The notes: generated by a model not told the origin, from the sequence alone. Positions 53,201 to 63,224 are shown, numbered from the stretch's first letter. The stretch: 64,000 bases of DNA from UBA2357 sp041916775 (GCA_041916775.1 JAYRYZ010000006.1:1-64000), one strand, 5' to 3'. Program-made: numbers and translations.

Positions 53201-55159
53201 ATGAAAATCACCCCCGCCAGATTCACCATTTCAGATGATGGCACACCCTGCTCGGAAGCTTACGGGGACATCTATCATTCGGCGGACGGCGGGCTCGCGC
53301 AGGCGAGCCATGTCTTTCTGGCGGGCAACGGGCTGCCTGGCCGCTGGCAAGGTCGCGAACGCTTCGTGATCGCCGAGACCGGATTCGGCCTCGGGCTCAA
53401 CTTCCTGGCCACCTGGGCGGCGTGGCGTGCCGATCCGCAACGTTGTGACCACCTGCACTTCGTTTCGTGCGAGCTGCACCCGTTCACGCGCGACGATCTT
53501 GTCCACCTGCATGCGCGTTTTCCAGAGCTTTCTGCCTTTGCGCAGGACTTGCAATCCGCCTGGCAGACGCTCTCTTCAGGCTTGCATCGCCTCCACTTCG
53601 ACGAGGACCGGGTCTGTCTCACGCTTTGCCTGGGCGACGTGCGAGACGGGCTCGCCACGCTGGATGCGGGCACTGGCGTCGATGCCTTCTTTCTGGACGG
53701 ATTCTCGCCGGCACGCAACCCCGACATGTGGTCACAGCGCGTCTTCCACTTGCTCGCGCGGCTCGCAACCGACGGTGCGACCCTTGCAACCTGGTCGGTC
53801 GCGGGCGAGGTACGGGAGAGTCTGCGCCGCGCCGGCTTCACCGTGGAAAAATCGACCGGCTTCGGCTCCAAACGGCAGATGCTCGTCGGCCATTTCGGCG
53901 TTCGTACAAACGAAGCGCGTTCGACAGCATCCGACACCGCACCTGCCGCGTTGCGGGCGCAGGGTGCGAACCTCGGCAAGCACGCACTCGTGGTCGGTGC
54001 CGGTGTCGCGGGCACCTCGGCGGCAGAGCGACTCGCCGCGCGCGGCTGGCGGGTGGATATCATCGACGCGGGCGCAGGCCCGGGTGAAGGTGCGTCCGGA
54101 AATCACGCCGGCGTGCTCCGTCCCCTGCCCAGCCTCGACGACAACCGCATGAGCCGGCTCACACGGGCCGGCACGCTGTATGGCTGGCGGCACATCGCGC
54201 GCCTGCGCGCCAAAGGGATGACAGTCCGCGCGGAAGCCTGCGGGGTGCTGCATCTCGCCCGCGACGACGCCCAGGAGCAGAAGATGCGCCGTGTCGTCGA
54301 ACGCCTCGGCCTACCATCAGAGCACCTGCAGTTCGTCACGACCGAGGAAGCCGGCGTGCATTGCGGCTGGCCTGTCCGCCACGGCGGCTGGTGGTTTCCG
54401 GACAGCGGCTGGGTGCAGCCTCCGAGCCTGTGCGCCGCGAACCTTGCCGCCCATCCACGGCACATCGTCGCGCACTTTGGCCGCACGGTCGCGCGCATCG
54501 AACATGATCAGGGGCGCTGGCAAGTGCTGGACGAATGCGGCGCCCCGATAGCCTCGGCCCCCGTGCTGATCCTGGCAGCAGGGGTGGGCCTCGCGCAGTT
54601 TCCACAGGCGCACGCCCTGCCCGTCGTCAGCGCCCGCGGCCAGGTCAGCCTGCTTGATGCAACTGCCGATTCTGCACCGCGCGTGGTCGTGTGCTGCGGC
54701 GGCTATGTGAGCCCTGCCGTGGATGGCCTGCGCTGTACCGGCGCGACCTTCGACGTCGATGACCCGGACACGGGCCTGCGCGAACGCGACCATCTCGAGA
54801 ACCTCGTCAAGCTCGAAGCCATGCTGCCCGGCTACGAAACCGCGGACGCCGCATCGGTGATCGCAGGCAGGGTCGGCTTCCGCCCCGCCTCGCCCGACCG
54901 TCTGCCGATGATCGGCGCAGTGCCGATCGCAGGGTCATTGCCGCCCGACACCCCGCTCTCGGACGTACCGCGCCGCCCAGGTCTGTACGCGCTCTCCGGA
55001 TTCGGCGCGCGCGGCCTCGTGTGGTCCGCGCTCGCCGGGGAACTGCTCGCCGCGCAGCTCAACGGGGAACCATTGCCGCTCGAGCGCGATCTGTGCGAGG
55101 CTGTGGATCCGGCACGTTTCGTATTGCGACCGCCACGTGGTCGCCCCGCTTTCGAGTAG
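53201..55159 (+). CDS. mnmC: tRNA 5-methylaminomethyl-2-thiouridine bifunctional protein MnmC
   Basis: A 652-aa fusion that completes mnm5s2U at tRNA position 34. The N-terminal methyltransferase (C2 activity; FVIAETGFGLGLNFLATW, then DAFFLDGFSPARNPDMWS) is followed by an FAD oxidase (C1 activity; ALVVGAGVAGTSAAERLAARGW, then GRVGFRPASPDRLPMIGAV and the terminal YALSGFGARGLVWSALAGELLAAQL). Both halves are complete, so both steps should be made by this one protein. It is convergent with nothing close and 80 bp before the bicarbonate transporter gene. Confidence 0.95.
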   Translation: MKITPARFTISDDGTPCSEAYGDIYHSADGGLAQASHVFLAGNGLPGRWQGRERFVIAETGFGLGLNFLATWAAWRADPQRCDHLHFVSCELHPFTRDDLVHLHARFPELSAFAQDLQSAWQTLSSGLHRLHFDEDRVCLTLCLGDVRDGLATLDAGTGVDAFFLDGFSPARNPDMWSQRVFHLLARLATDGATLATWSVAGEVRESLRRAGFTVEKSTGFGSKRQMLVGHFGVRTNEARSTASDTAPAALRAQGANLGKHALVVGAGVAGTSAAERLAARGWRVDIIDAGAGPGEGASGNHAGVLRPLPSLDDNRMSRLTRAGTLYGWRHIARLRAKGMTVRAEACGVLHLARDDAQEQKMRRVVERLGLPSEHLQFVTTEEAGVHCGWPVRHGGWWFPDSGWVQPPSLCAANLAAHPRHIVAHFGRTVARIEHDQGRWQVLDECGAPIASAPVLILAAGVGLAQFPQAHALPVVSARGQVSLLDATADSAPRVVVCCGGYVSPAVDGLRCTGATFDVDDPDTGLRERDHLENLVKLEAMLPGYETADAASVIAGRVGFRPASPDRLPMIGAVPIAGSLPPDTPLSDVPRRPGLYALSGFGARGLVWSALAGELLAAQLNGEPLPLERDLCEAVDPARFVLRPPRGRPAFE

Positions 55160-55239
55160 GCGTCGCAGATGCATTCGGTTCCGTTGCGAGGCATCGGAAC
55201 GCGCCCAACAAGTTTCGGTTAATCAGGTACAGCACGCTC

Positions 55240-56178
55240 ATGGACGCCATCCCCCTCTTCTTTCTCCTCGGCTTCGTCGCCCGGCTCGCGCGCTCGGACC
55301 TCAAGATTCCGGGGCAGCTGTATGAGGCGCTGTCCATCTACCTGTTGCTCGCGATCGGGCTCAAGGGCGGCATGGAGCTGGCCCGGCAGGATGCGCTGGC
55401 GATCCTGCCTCAGGCAGCGGCCGTGCTCGTGCTGGGCGCACTGATACCGCTCGTCGCATTCCCCATCCTGCACAAGCTCGGCCGACTCGACCGCGCCAAT
55501 GCCGCCTCCATCGCAGGCCACTACGGCTCGGTGAGCGTGGTGACCTTCGCGGTCGGCGTGGATTACCTGGTGGCGCGCAGCATCGATTACGAGGCCTATC
55601 TGCCGCTCTTCCTGGTGTTGATGGAGATGCCCGGGATCGCGGTGGGCGTGCTCCTCGCACGCATGGGCAGCGACCTCTCGCAGGTGCGCTGGGGCACGCT
55701 CGCGCACGAGATCTTCCTCGGCAAAAGCATGGTGTTGCTCGGCGGCGGGCTCCTGATCGGCTGGGTCGCCGGCCCGAGCGGACTGGCACCGCTGGAGCCC
55801 TTCTTCTTCGTGCTGTTCAAGGGCGTGCTGTGCCTGTTCCTTCTCGAGATGGGCCTGGTCGCCGCGAGCCAGACCCACGCGCTGAAGAGCAGCGGCGCCT
55901 TTCTGGTCGGCTTCGCGATCGGCATGCCGATTCTTTCGGCCCTGTTCGGCATCGGCGCGGGCGCGCTGATGGGGCTGTCGGTCGGCGGCACCTTGCTGCT
56001 CGCGACGCTTGCCGCGAGTGCGTCCTACATCGCCGCGCCCGCGGCAATGCGGATCGCGATCCCCGAGGCCAACCCCGGGCTCTCGATCACTGCCGCGCTG
56101 GTGGTGACCTTCCCCTTCAACATCCTGGTGGGCGTGCCGCTCTACCACACCCTGACTCAGCTATTACTCGGAGCCTGA
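55240..56178 (+). CDS. sbtA: SbtA-type sodium-dependent bicarbonate transporter
   Basis: A 312-aa inner-membrane protein with about ten hydrophobic helices and the two inverted 5-TM halves of the SbtA (DUF897) family, for example LLLAIGLKGGMELA and ASIAGHYGSVSVVTFAVGV in half 1 and FFFVLFKGVLCLFLLEMG in half 2. Cyanobacterial SbtA imports bicarbonate with sodium. The next gene encodes a P-II-like partner as in sbtAB. Its presence in a betaproteobacterium suggests bicarbonate supply for carboxylation reactions or CO2-assisted growth. Confidence 0.88.
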   Translation: MDAIPLFFLLGFVARLARSDLKIPGQLYEALSIYLLLAIGLKGGMELARQDALAILPQAAAVLVLGALIPLVAFPILHKLGRLDRANAASIAGHYGSVSVVTFAVGVDYLVARSIDYEAYLPLFLVLMEMPGIAVGVLLARMGSDLSQVRWGTLAHEIFLGKSMVLLGGGLLIGWVAGPSGLAPLEPFFFVLFKGVLCLFLLEMGLVAASQTHALKSSGAFLVGFAIGMPILSALFGIGAGALMGLSVGGTLLLATLAASASYIAAPAAMRIAIPEANPGLSITAALVVTFPFNILVGVPLYHTLTQLLLGA

Positions 56179-56180
56179 AC

Positions 56181-56492
56181 ATGCCGAACACGCATCCCTG
56201 CAAGCTCGTGGTCATCGTCGCCGAGGCGGCGCTGGAAGACAACCTCTCGAAAGACGTGATGCAGCTTGGCGCGCACGGCTACACGATCTGGGACGTACGC
56301 GGCGAGGGCCGGCATGGCCACCGCAGCGCAACCTGGACGGCAGACGGCAGCGTTCGCATGGAGATCCTGTGCGACCCGAGCACCGCGCTGGCGATCACCA
56401 CCCATGTGGAGAAGGCCTACTTCAAGCACTACGCGATGGTGGCCTTCGTCGCCGACGTCGGCGTGCTCAGGCCGGACAAGTTCGTGCGCTGA
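56181..56492 (+). CDS. sbtB: P-II-like signalling protein (SbtB type)
   Basis: A 103-aa P-II-fold protein: KLVVIVAEAALEDNLSKDV starts the ferredoxin-like fold, GAHGYTIWDVRGEGRHG is the T-loop region, and VRMEILCDP with FVADVGVLRPDKFVR ends it. It lacks the GlnB uridylylation Tyr context and Walker-like GKI segments. SbtB proteins bind AMP/ADP/ATP or cAMP and gate SbtA. Three bases separate it from sbtA, strong support for a shared function. Confidence 0.88.
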   Translation: MPNTHPCKLVVIVAEAALEDNLSKDVMQLGAHGYTIWDVRGEGRHGHRSATWTADGSVRMEILCDPSTALAITTHVEKAYFKHYAMVAFVADVGVLRPDKFVR

Positions 56493-56511
56493 GGCATCCG
56501 CCCCGGATGGG

Positions 56512-57681
56512 TCACGTCCCGGAAAGCATCATCGCCCGGCCATTCGCGCCAATGCGCCCAGCCAACGCAGCATCGCGACAGAACCGGGCAATCTCCAGAG
56601 CGAAGCGGTCGGCATCGTCTGCCTGGGGGATGAGGGCACGTGCGGGCTCGGCAAGTCCCCGAACACCATGCCGCGTGGCGACGACGGGCCGACCGTGGGA
56701 GAGCGCCTCCAGCAGTTTGACCTTGCTCCCGCCACCGGCGAATACCGGAACAACGGCCACACGTGCCTCTGCGTAGTGCGGTGCGAGCTGTGCGGCGTCG
56801 GCGACCAGTTCCACCCCCGCCTCGTCAAGCGCGCGCCGCAACCCCGCACCAGGGCTTCTTCCCAGGACGCGCAGACGCCAGGCACCCGCAAGCTGCCTGC
56901 GCAGGCAAGGCAGGACGGACTGTACCAACCACTGCACGGCCTCTTCGTTGGGCGGGTAGTTCAGCGTCCCGACGAACAGGATGAGGGGTGCCGGGTCCGC
57001 TGGAATCGGAACGGCCTCCGCCGGGATGGCAACCCGATTCGGTCGTAGCGCCGCATTGATGGACGCAGGCAGGAAGGTCTCCACGTCCTCCTGAGCAGCG
57101 AACCAGACACGCGCATGGGCAGCAAGAAGGCGGCGTTCCACGAGCCGGTACTGCAAGGCACCCAGCGCATCCAGCAAGGCGTTCAATGGACGGCCGAGCC
57201 GCCATTGCGCAGCGGCGATGCCCCAGCGCGTGGCGGACTCCACATCGTCACAATCAAGCTCCAGCCGCGCTCCCGGGAAAAGAGCCTGGAGCCTGAGGCC
57301 GACATCATGGAGATAGAGCCGGAACACGACGATGCGCGCCACCCGTCGCCCACTCAGCCGGCGCTGCAGTGCGGCCAGTTCTGGCGCCAGGTTGCCGCCA
57401 CCATGTACCCAGCCGGAGACCACGCGGCGGGTAAGGATTGCGGCGAGCGGACATAGCCATCCAACACGCTGCCACCCACCGGTGGTCACACGCAGTGCGG
57501 GACCCAAGTCGAACACGCCGACTCCGTCGTGCGCGGACTGGTGCGGCCCCGGGTGCGCCAGGACGCACATCGTGCTGTAGCGACGCCCAAGCGTTGTCAG
57601 CCAGTCGTAGGCCCGCCACGCACGCCCCGACGAACCCGGCTCGGGTAGCACGGGCGTGACCAGCAACGCGACTTCGCGCAT
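56512..57681 (-). CDS. GT4-like glycosyltransferase
   Basis: A 389-aa glycosyltransferase of the GT-B fold. The N-terminal part has LLVTPVLPEPGSSGRAWRAYDWL. The C-terminal nucleotide-sugar domain shows LILFVGTLNYPPNEEAVQWLV, RVLGRSPG, and the GT4-type VPVFAGGGSKVKLLEALSHGRPVVATRHGVRGL. Its product is probably a polysaccharide or surface glycan. The ATG 57681 is favoured because the frame to 57777 runs into the GT2 gene. It is downstream of the GT2 and gltX genes on the minus strand. Confidence 0.85.
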   Translation of the reverse strand: MREVALLVTPVLPEPGSSGRAWRAYDWLTTLGRRYSTMCVLAHPGPHQSAHDGVGVFDLGPALRVTTGGWQRVGWLCPLAAILTRRVVSGWVHGGGNLAPELAALQRRLSGRRVARIVVFRLYLHDVGLRLQALFPGARLELDCDDVESATRWGIAAAQWRLGRPLNALLDALGALQYRLVERRLLAAHARVWFAAQEDVETFLPASINAALRPNRVAIPAEAVPIPADPAPLILFVGTLNYPPNEEAVQWLVQSVLPCLRRQLAGAWRLRVLGRSPGAGLRRALDEAGVELVADAAQLAPHYAEARVAVVPVFAGGGSKVKLLEALSHGRPVVATRHGVRGLAEPARALIPQADDADRFALEIARFCRDAALAGRIGANGRAMMLSGT

Positions 57682-57751
57682 CTCACATTCGTCCGGCGCG
57701 CAATCGAACCGCTCATCCGCCCGGTGATGCGAGCCGTGGGAAGCATCCGGG

Positions 57752-58669
57752 TCAGCCACGCCGCGCCGATCCGACAAGGTAGGCAGTGGCCCCCTTCACC
57801 AGCCCAACGATGCGCACGGCGAACGCCATGCTCTGCCAACCGCGCAGACAGGCTGCATGCACCAGCGTCTGCAGTGCGGCACTGACCACCGTCCGCACGC
57901 CCCATAGCAGGATGTGGGGCTGCGGGGACTTGGCAATCAGCGCTCCATCGCCCTGCGCATAAGAATAGAACCGTTCTACCGCCCAGCGATTCCACGGCGG
58001 AATCTTGGACGGATGGACCATCCGCACATCCGGGTGGTAACAGGCTCTATCCCCTGCCTGCAGATGCAGGAAGAGCCGGTTCATCAGATCGATCCCTTCC
58101 GCAGCGGGGAAACAACCGCCCGGGCCGAAGCGTTCGTCGAACCCGCCTGAGGCCAGAAACAGCTGTCGCTCGACGAACAGCGTCGCCTCGGTCAGGCATC
58201 CGAACATGTTCCAGCGATCGAAATCACGTGCCACGCTCGACCAGCGCAGCACATTCGAAGCGCCGGATTCATCGACCGTCCGCCCAGTGATGACCCGCGC
58301 GTTCGGGGTTGAGGCCAAATGCCCCACATTGACGAGGGTGTCGGGCAGAAGCTGGCAGTCGTCGTCCGGAAATCCGACCCATCGGCCACGCGCCAACTCG
58401 ACGCCGAGGTTGCGCGCTCTGCACGCATTGCGGAACACAACACGTTCGTGGCGCAAGTGCAGCGTGTCCTGGAACCGCGCGACAACGGACACCAGACGAT
58501 CGTCGCCATTCTGGTCGATCACGATGACCTCGAAGCTCGGCAAGGCTGGCAACCTGGCCAGGCTCGCGAGACACAGACCGAGATCACCGTCGTCCTCCAG
58601 CGTCGCAATCACGAGCGAGAACTGCGGTAGCGCTCCACCACGACCGGGACTGGGTTCAGATTGCGACAC
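57752..58669 (-). CDS. GT2 family glycosyltransferase
   Basis: A 305-aa glycosyltransferase with the GT-A beginning FSLVIATLEDDGDLGLCLASL, the metal-binding DDD (WVGFPDDDCQLL), and the late segment FDERFGPGGCFPAAEGIDLMNRLF. A C-terminal hydrophobic portion (about 265-300) suggests membrane association. It lies 29 bp after gltX. Together with the following GT4-type gene it may belong to a surface-polysaccharide locus, but no other locus members are present. Confidence 0.87.
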   Translation of the reverse strand: MSQSEPSPGRGGALPQFSLVIATLEDDGDLGLCLASLARLPALPSFEVIVIDQNGDDRLVSVVARFQDTLHLRHERVVFRNACRARNLGVELARGRWVGFPDDDCQLLPDTLVNVGHLASTPNARVITGRTVDESGASNVLRWSSVARDFDRWNMFGCLTEATLFVERQLFLASGGFDERFGPGGCFPAAEGIDLMNRLFLHLQAGDRACYHPDVRMVHPSKIPPWNRWAVERFYSYAQGDGALIAKSPQPHILLWGVRTVVSAALQTLVHAACLRGWQSMAFAVRIVGLVKGATAYLVGSARRG

Positions 58670-58698
58670 GTCGGCTCAGCTCCGGCCCTCGCAAGGCA

Positions 58699-60096
58699 TC
58701 AGCACCAACGGTCCAACCTGGCGCGCACCCGCTCGCGCCCGAGCACCTCCAGCACCGCATCGATGGACGGCGTCTGCGGCACGCCCAGCAGCGCAACGCG
58801 CAGCGGGATCGCGACCTGGGGCATCTTGAGGCCATGCTCGGCCATGGTGTCCTTGATCGCCTGGTTGAGCGCGGCCTTCTCCCAGGTAATCGTGCCCAGG
58901 CGCACCTTGAGGCTGGCGAGCGCGGCGCGAGCAGGGTCGGTGAGATGCTGGGCGACGAGCTCGTCCGCGGCATGCACCTCTGTCACGAAGAGCTCGGCGG
59001 CGTCGGCGAGCTCGTTCAGGTTCGAGACCCTGTCCTTGTAGAGCGCGACCACCGTCTCGAGCGCGGGGCCCGCCTCCGGGTCCACGCCACGGCGGGCGAG
59101 ACGGCTCGCCGCTTCACCCGCGAGGCGGGCATTGTCGGCCTGCTTGATGTAGTGGGCGTTGAGCCAGTTGAGCTTCTCGGTGTTGAACTGCGCAGCCGAC
59201 GGGGTGATGTGGTCGAGGTCGAACCATGCAACGAACTGCTCGCGCGAGAACACCTCGTCGTCGCCGTGGCTCCAGCCGAGCCGCGCCAGGTAGTTGATCA
59301 CCGCCTCCGGCAGGTAGCCGTCGTCGTCGTACTGCATGACGCTGACCGCACCGTGGCGCTTGGAGAGCTTGGCGCCGTCGTCGCCGAGGATCATCGACAG
59401 GTGTGCGTACTCCGGCACGGTGGCGCCGAGCGCGCGCAGGATGTTGATCTGGCGCGGGGTGTTGTTCACGTGATCGTCACCGCGGATCACATGGGTGATA
59501 CGCATGTCCCAGTCGTCCACCACCACGCAGAAGTTGTAGGTCGGGGTGCCGTCGGGGCGGGCGATGATGAGGTCGTCCATCTCGGCATTCGCGATCTCGA
59601 TGCGGCCCTTGACGAGGTCGTTCCACACCACCGAGCCTTCCGTGGGATTGCGGAAGCGCACCACCGGCTTGACACCCTCCGGCACCGGAGGCAGCACCTT
59701 GCCCGGTTCCGGGCGCCAGCGGCCGTCGTAACGGGGCTTCTCGCCGCGTGCGCGCTGGGCCTCGCGAATCTGGTCGAGTTCCTCGGGCGAGGTGTAGCAG
59801 TGATACGCGCTGCCTTCGGCGAGCATCTGCTGAACGACTTCCTTGTAGCGGGCGATGCGCTGCATCTGGTAGAACGGCCCCTCGTCCGCCTCCAGCCCCA
59901 GCCACTGCATGCCGTCGATGATCGCCTGCACGGCTTCGGGCGTGGAGCGCTCGACATCGGTGTCCTCGATCCGCAGCACGAAGGTGCCCTGATGGCGGCG
60001 CGCATACGCCCACGAGAAGAGCGCGGTGCGCGCACCGCCGATGTGGAGGAAGCCGGTTGGGCTGGGCGCGAAGCGGGTACGGACTGGTGACGACAT
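58699..60096 (-). CDS. gltX: glutamyl-tRNA synthetase
   Basis: A 465-aa class I synthetase: the HIGH-type motif is in [22 protein letters not shown], the KMSKS-type motif is KLSKRHG, and the zinc-less middle has [18 protein letters not shown]. The C-terminal anticodon-binding domain closes with [31 protein letters not shown]. It charges tRNA-Glu (and possibly tRNA-Gln where GatCAB is used; that gene set is not in view). It is first of a minus-strand run with two glycosyltransferase genes. Confidence 0.97.
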   Translation of the reverse strand: MSSPVRTRFAPSPTGFLHIGGARTALFSWAYARRHQGTFVLRIEDTDVERSTPEAVQAIIDGMQWLGLEADEGPFYQMQRIARYKEVVQQMLAEGSAYHCYTSPEELDQIREAQRARGEKPRYDGRWRPEPGKVLPPVPEGVKPVVRFRNPTEGSVVWNDLVKGRIEIANAEMDDLIIARPDGTPTYNFCVVVDDWDMRITHVIRGDDHVNNTPRQINILRALGATVPEYAHLSMILGDDGAKLSKRHGAVSVMQYDDDGYLPEAVINYLARLGWSHGDDEVFSREQFVAWFDLDHITPSAAQFNTEKLNWLNAHYIKQADNARLAGEAASRLARRGVDPEAGPALETVVALYKDRVSNLNELADAAELFVTEVHAADELVAQHLTDPARAALASLKVRLGTITWEKAALNQAIKDTMAEHGLKMPQVAIPLRVALLGVPQTPSIDAVLEVLGRERVRARLDRWC

Positions 60097-60209
60097 GGAT
60101 GGAGTGATCCCGGAAAATTTGAGCCGGGCGCAAGTGTACCCGGCTCACTGCGGGCTCGCCAGCTTCAGCACCGGGCCCCTGCCCATGCGAAAGCCGCACC
60201 ACCGCCGCT

Positions 60210-60884
60210 TCATGGGCAGCGCAAAAGGCTGCCGGCGCGCTGGCAGGGGCCGTTGGGACCGTAGTAGGTGTTGCCGCCGGCGCGCTCATAGCGCCGGCCA
60301 TCCGACCCCCAGCAGCCGCTCGCGTCGCAGCGCGCGACTCCGGGGCTGGGGTTATGCGGAACTGGCTCGCGCGGGGGTCGCGGCGGACGGTCGTGCGGGT
60401 GCCTGTGGCCGAAGCTATTGTTGATGCTGTTGTTGACGTTGATCTCGACCTTGTCCGGCTCGCGCATGCCGCACGCGCCGTACATTGCGGCACGCTTGGC
60501 TTCGATGCTGCCCTTGTCGCTGAACATGGAGCCTGCCTCGTCCTCGTAGGCCCGGGCCGCCAACTCGCACGCGGCAGGGTCGACGCGCTCGGCCTGGAGA
60601 TCGGACGGGGATCGCCCGTCGACACCGGATGGGGCCGTCCGCTGCTGCTCGAGCTGGTCCTGCAAGGACTGGACTTGCCGCTTGAGCATCTGCTCGCGCG
60701 CACCGGAGGTGTCGACCGTGTTCGGACGCACCTCGTAATCGGCTCCCACCTCTCCACGCGCACAGGGCACATCCGAGAAGCGCACCGCGCCGGACGCATC
60801 CTCGCAGCGGTAGACCCGCGCCTGACCACTCAGCAACACGCTCAGTCCGAGCAGCAGGATGGCCTTTAGTGCACTCGCGCTCAT
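60210..60884 (-). CDS. DUF4124 domain periplasmic protein
   Basis: A 224-aa exported protein with signal (ALKAILLLGLSVLLSGQA). The DUF4124 strand set VYRCEDASGAVRFSDVPCARG follows, then a coiled-coil (EQMLKRQVQSLQDQLEQQR). An Asn-rich turn (EINVNNSINNSF) leads to a Pro/His/Arg-rich tail ending in an RxxYERAG-CxxAGS-type segment. The function of DUF4124 is unknown. ATG 60884 has GGAG at 6-bp spacing; ATG 60896 is also possible. It is in the gap between gltX and the sigma-54 activator. Confidence 0.8.
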   Translation of the reverse strand: MSASALKAILLLGLSVLLSGQARVYRCEDASGAVRFSDVPCARGEVGADYEVRPNTVDTSGAREQMLKRQVQSLQDQLEQQRTAPSGVDGRSPSDLQAERVDPAACELAARAYEDEAGSMFSDKGSIEAKRAAMYGACGMREPDKVEINVNNSINNSFGHRHPHDRPPRPPREPVPHNPSPGVARCDASGCWGSDGRRYERAGGNTYYGPNGPCQRAGSLLRCP

Positions 60885-60923
60885 GATCCGCTCCATCGAC
60901 CACCGCGTCTGACGACAGCAACG

Positions 60924-62948
60924 TCAGTGCATGCGCCCCAGCTTGCGATACAGCGTGTTGCGGCTCACCCCAAGGCGGCGGGCGGCGGCCGATACGTTGC
61001 CCTTCACCTCGCGCATCACGGTGGCGATCGCCTCGAGCTCGACCTCATCCAGACTGCGCACTTCCGCGACCGCGGCGGACACCGAAGCCTGCTCGACGGT
61101 GGGTGCGGCACTTCGTCTGGGCTCACGGTCGCACGCAGGATCCGGGCTGAACAGCTCTTCGGGAAGATGTTCGGGCAAGATCTCGGTCTCGTCATCGTCG
61201 ATCAGCGCGACCGCCACCCGCAGCACGCTTTGAAGTTGGCGAATGTTGCCCGGCCAAGGGTAGTGCTCGAAGAAACGCATCACCTCCTCGCCGATGCGAA
61301 TCGGCGAACGCGCCAGATCCGCAATCTCGCTCTCGAGTATGCGTTGCACGATGACCGCGATGTCGGTGCGCTCCCGCAATGGTGGCAAGGTCACCGTCAG
61401 ACCATTGACACGGTAATAGAGATCCTCGCGGAAGCTGCCGTTTGCGACCTCGTCACGGAGTGTGCGGTGCGTCGCACACACCAGCGAGATATCCACCGCA
61501 ATCGACTTCATGGAGCCGATCGGCGTCACGCTGCGCTCCTGCAGCACGCGCAGCAGACGTGTCTGCATGGCGAGCGGCATGTCTCCGATCTCGTCGAGGA
61601 ACAAGGTACCGCCATGCGCCTGCTGGATCTTGCCGACAGCCCCCTCCCGGCGCGCCCCGGTGAAGGCCCCTCCGACATAGCCGAACAACTCCGACTCGAT
61701 AAGGTTCTCCGGAATCGCCGCACAGTTGAGCGGCACAAAGGGCCCTTCCGCCCGCGCGCTGCTGTTATGGAAGGCACGTGCGAACAGTTCCTTGCCCACG
61801 CCCGACTCGCCCTGGATCAGCAACGGGATGTCCTTGCCGCCCACCCGACGAGCCCGCTCCACCGCACGGCGCTGACGCTCGTCGCCGGTTGCAAGCAGGT
61901 CGAGGGTGATCGCGCCCTTGTCGAGCTTCACCATGGACACCCGCGGGGCGGAATCCGGGGGTGCTGGTCGCGGCTCACCGGAATCGGGGCCGAGCGGATT
62001 CGCAACGATGAGATGGCGGATGCTGCGGACCTGCACGTACAACGCGCCACCACGCCGCAACTCGAGCCGTATCAGGGTGTTGGAGGCCGACGCGGCACGA
62101 TCGAGAATCGCCCCGAGGCTGAGCTTGAAGAGATCGCTGAAACACGGCGCCTCGCCTCCCAGCGACAAGGACGCCATCCATTCACGCGCGGCCGGGTTGG
62201 CCCCGACGAGTTCGCCGTCCGCGCTCACCGCGATCAGCCCCTCCTGCAGACTGCCGAGGTACTCCGGCCTGGCGTGAAAAGCGAAGATGATCTCGCGTGC
62301 GAACTGACTCTCGAAAAGGCGCTTCTCGAGCAATTGCACGGAAAGGCGCACCAGACCAAGCGTGTGCCGCTGCGGATTGCGGAAATCGCCTGAGATATCG
62401 AGCACACCGGCGAGCTTGCCATGCGCATCGAAGATCGGGGACGCGCAACAGGCGAGAAACATGTTGCTGTCCAGGTAATGCTCACCGCCGAGCACCTCGA
62501 TCGGCGCACGGTCGAGCAGCGCTGTGCCGACGCCGTTGGTTCCGCGCAAGGGCTCGCTCCAGCACGCGCCGGGTTGCAGGGATACGCGTTCGGCCCGATT
62601 CACGAAGCTGGCGTCACCGAGACTGTGGATGATCATCCCGTCGAGGTCCGCGAGGATGACCATGCTGCCAGAGGAACGGATCTGCTCGAAGACATGCTCC
62701 ATGACACCGCTCGCCTGCTCAAGCAGGCCAGCACTGCGCTCGCGCGACTCCGCCAGCAGCGCGCGCCCTGCAGGATCGACGATTCGCGAGTTGGTGTGAT
62801 CCAGACCACCCTCACGGCAGCGCGCCCAGGAGCGCAGGATGCGGTCGGGGACACCTTCCTCCGGAATCAACCCGGAATCGAAGAACTGCTCCCGGGCGAC
62901 CTCCAGCCGCGCATCGCGTGCCTCCCGCAACAGGGGCAGACCCGTCAT
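60924..62948 (-). CDS. sigma-54-dependent activator of the AcoR type
   Basis: A 674-aa enhancer-binding protein. A GAF-type sensor (MVILADLDGMIIHSLGDASF, then GTNGVGTALLDRAPIEVLGGEHYL) is followed by a PAS-like segment and the AAA+ domain with Walker A GESGVGKE, GAFTGARREG (sigma-54 contact loop) and FLDEIGDMPL. A C-terminal Fis-type HTH (VKGNVSAAARRLGVSRNTLYRKLG) ends it. AcoR relatives sense acetoin, alcohols or ketones; the effector here is unknown. The divergent gene set begins with a near-ideal sigma-54 promoter 260 bp away, the most probable target. Confidence 0.92.
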   Translation of the reverse strand: MTGLPLLREARDARLEVAREQFFDSGLIPEEGVPDRILRSWARCREGGLDHTNSRIVDPAGRALLAESRERSAGLLEQASGVMEHVFEQIRSSGSMVILADLDGMIIHSLGDASFVNRAERVSLQPGACWSEPLRGTNGVGTALLDRAPIEVLGGEHYLDSNMFLACCASPIFDAHGKLAGVLDISGDFRNPQRHTLGLVRLSVQLLEKRLFESQFAREIIFAFHARPEYLGSLQEGLIAVSADGELVGANPAAREWMASLSLGGEAPCFSDLFKLSLGAILDRAASASNTLIRLELRRGGALYVQVRSIRHLIVANPLGPDSGEPRPAPPDSAPRVSMVKLDKGAITLDLLATGDERQRRAVERARRVGGKDIPLLIQGESGVGKELFARAFHNSSARAEGPFVPLNCAAIPENLIESELFGYVGGAFTGARREGAVGKIQQAHGGTLFLDEIGDMPLAMQTRLLRVLQERSVTPIGSMKSIAVDISLVCATHRTLRDEVANGSFREDLYYRVNGLTVTLPPLRERTDIAVIVQRILESEIADLARSPIRIGEEVMRFFEHYPWPGNIRQLQSVLRVAVALIDDDETEILPEHLPEELFSPDPACDREPRRSAAPTVEQASVSAAVAEVRSLDEVELEAIATVMREVKGNVSAAARRLGVSRNTLYRKLGRMH

Positions 62949-63134
62949 TTCCTCCTCCTTCGCACGACTTCTTCAGACATCTCGAAAGACCGTCTTTTAT
63001 TCTTCTGATGCTCAAAAAAGTAGCAACTGCCCCGCATTGGGACAATCCCCCACTGAACTCAGTGGCAATCATACTCCCAGTCATGCAGAAGACCAGCCCG
63101 CATGGTTGCGCGTTGAGACGGCCGCACAGGATGT

Positions 63135-63152
63135 GCTCGCCGCGTCGCGAGC
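63135..63152. promoter_or_regulatory. possible enhancer-binding inverted repeat
   Basis: GCTCGC-CGCGTC-GCGAGC is a perfect 6-bp inverted repeat 57 bp upstream of the -24 element. A second pair, TGGGACA (63038-63044) and TGTCCCA (63180-63186), is exact but 135 bp apart. Either could bind the divergent activator. The rest of 62949-63208 shows no gene. Confidence 0.35.
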
Positions 63153-63208
63153 CCACTCGACGTGTCGGAAACAGGCAAGTGTCCCACCGGCGGATCTGGC
63201 ATAAACGC

Positions 63209-63224
63209 TGGCACAGCCATTGCA
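63209..63224 (+). promoter_or_regulatory. sigma-54 (-24/-12) promoter
   Basis: TGGCAC-AGCCA-TTGCA matches the sigma-54 consensus TGGCAC-N5-TTGCA at every position, with GG and GC at the invariant -24 and -12. Transcription should start about 11-12 bp downstream and read the 116-aa ORF at 63307 and the redox gene at 63693. The divergent gene encodes a sigma-54 activator. Confidence 0.88.

Noticed and set aside
53201..55159. mnmC looked like two genes joined by error
   Set aside because: MnmC is naturally bifunctional with methyltransferase and oxidase halves, and the frame is continuous.
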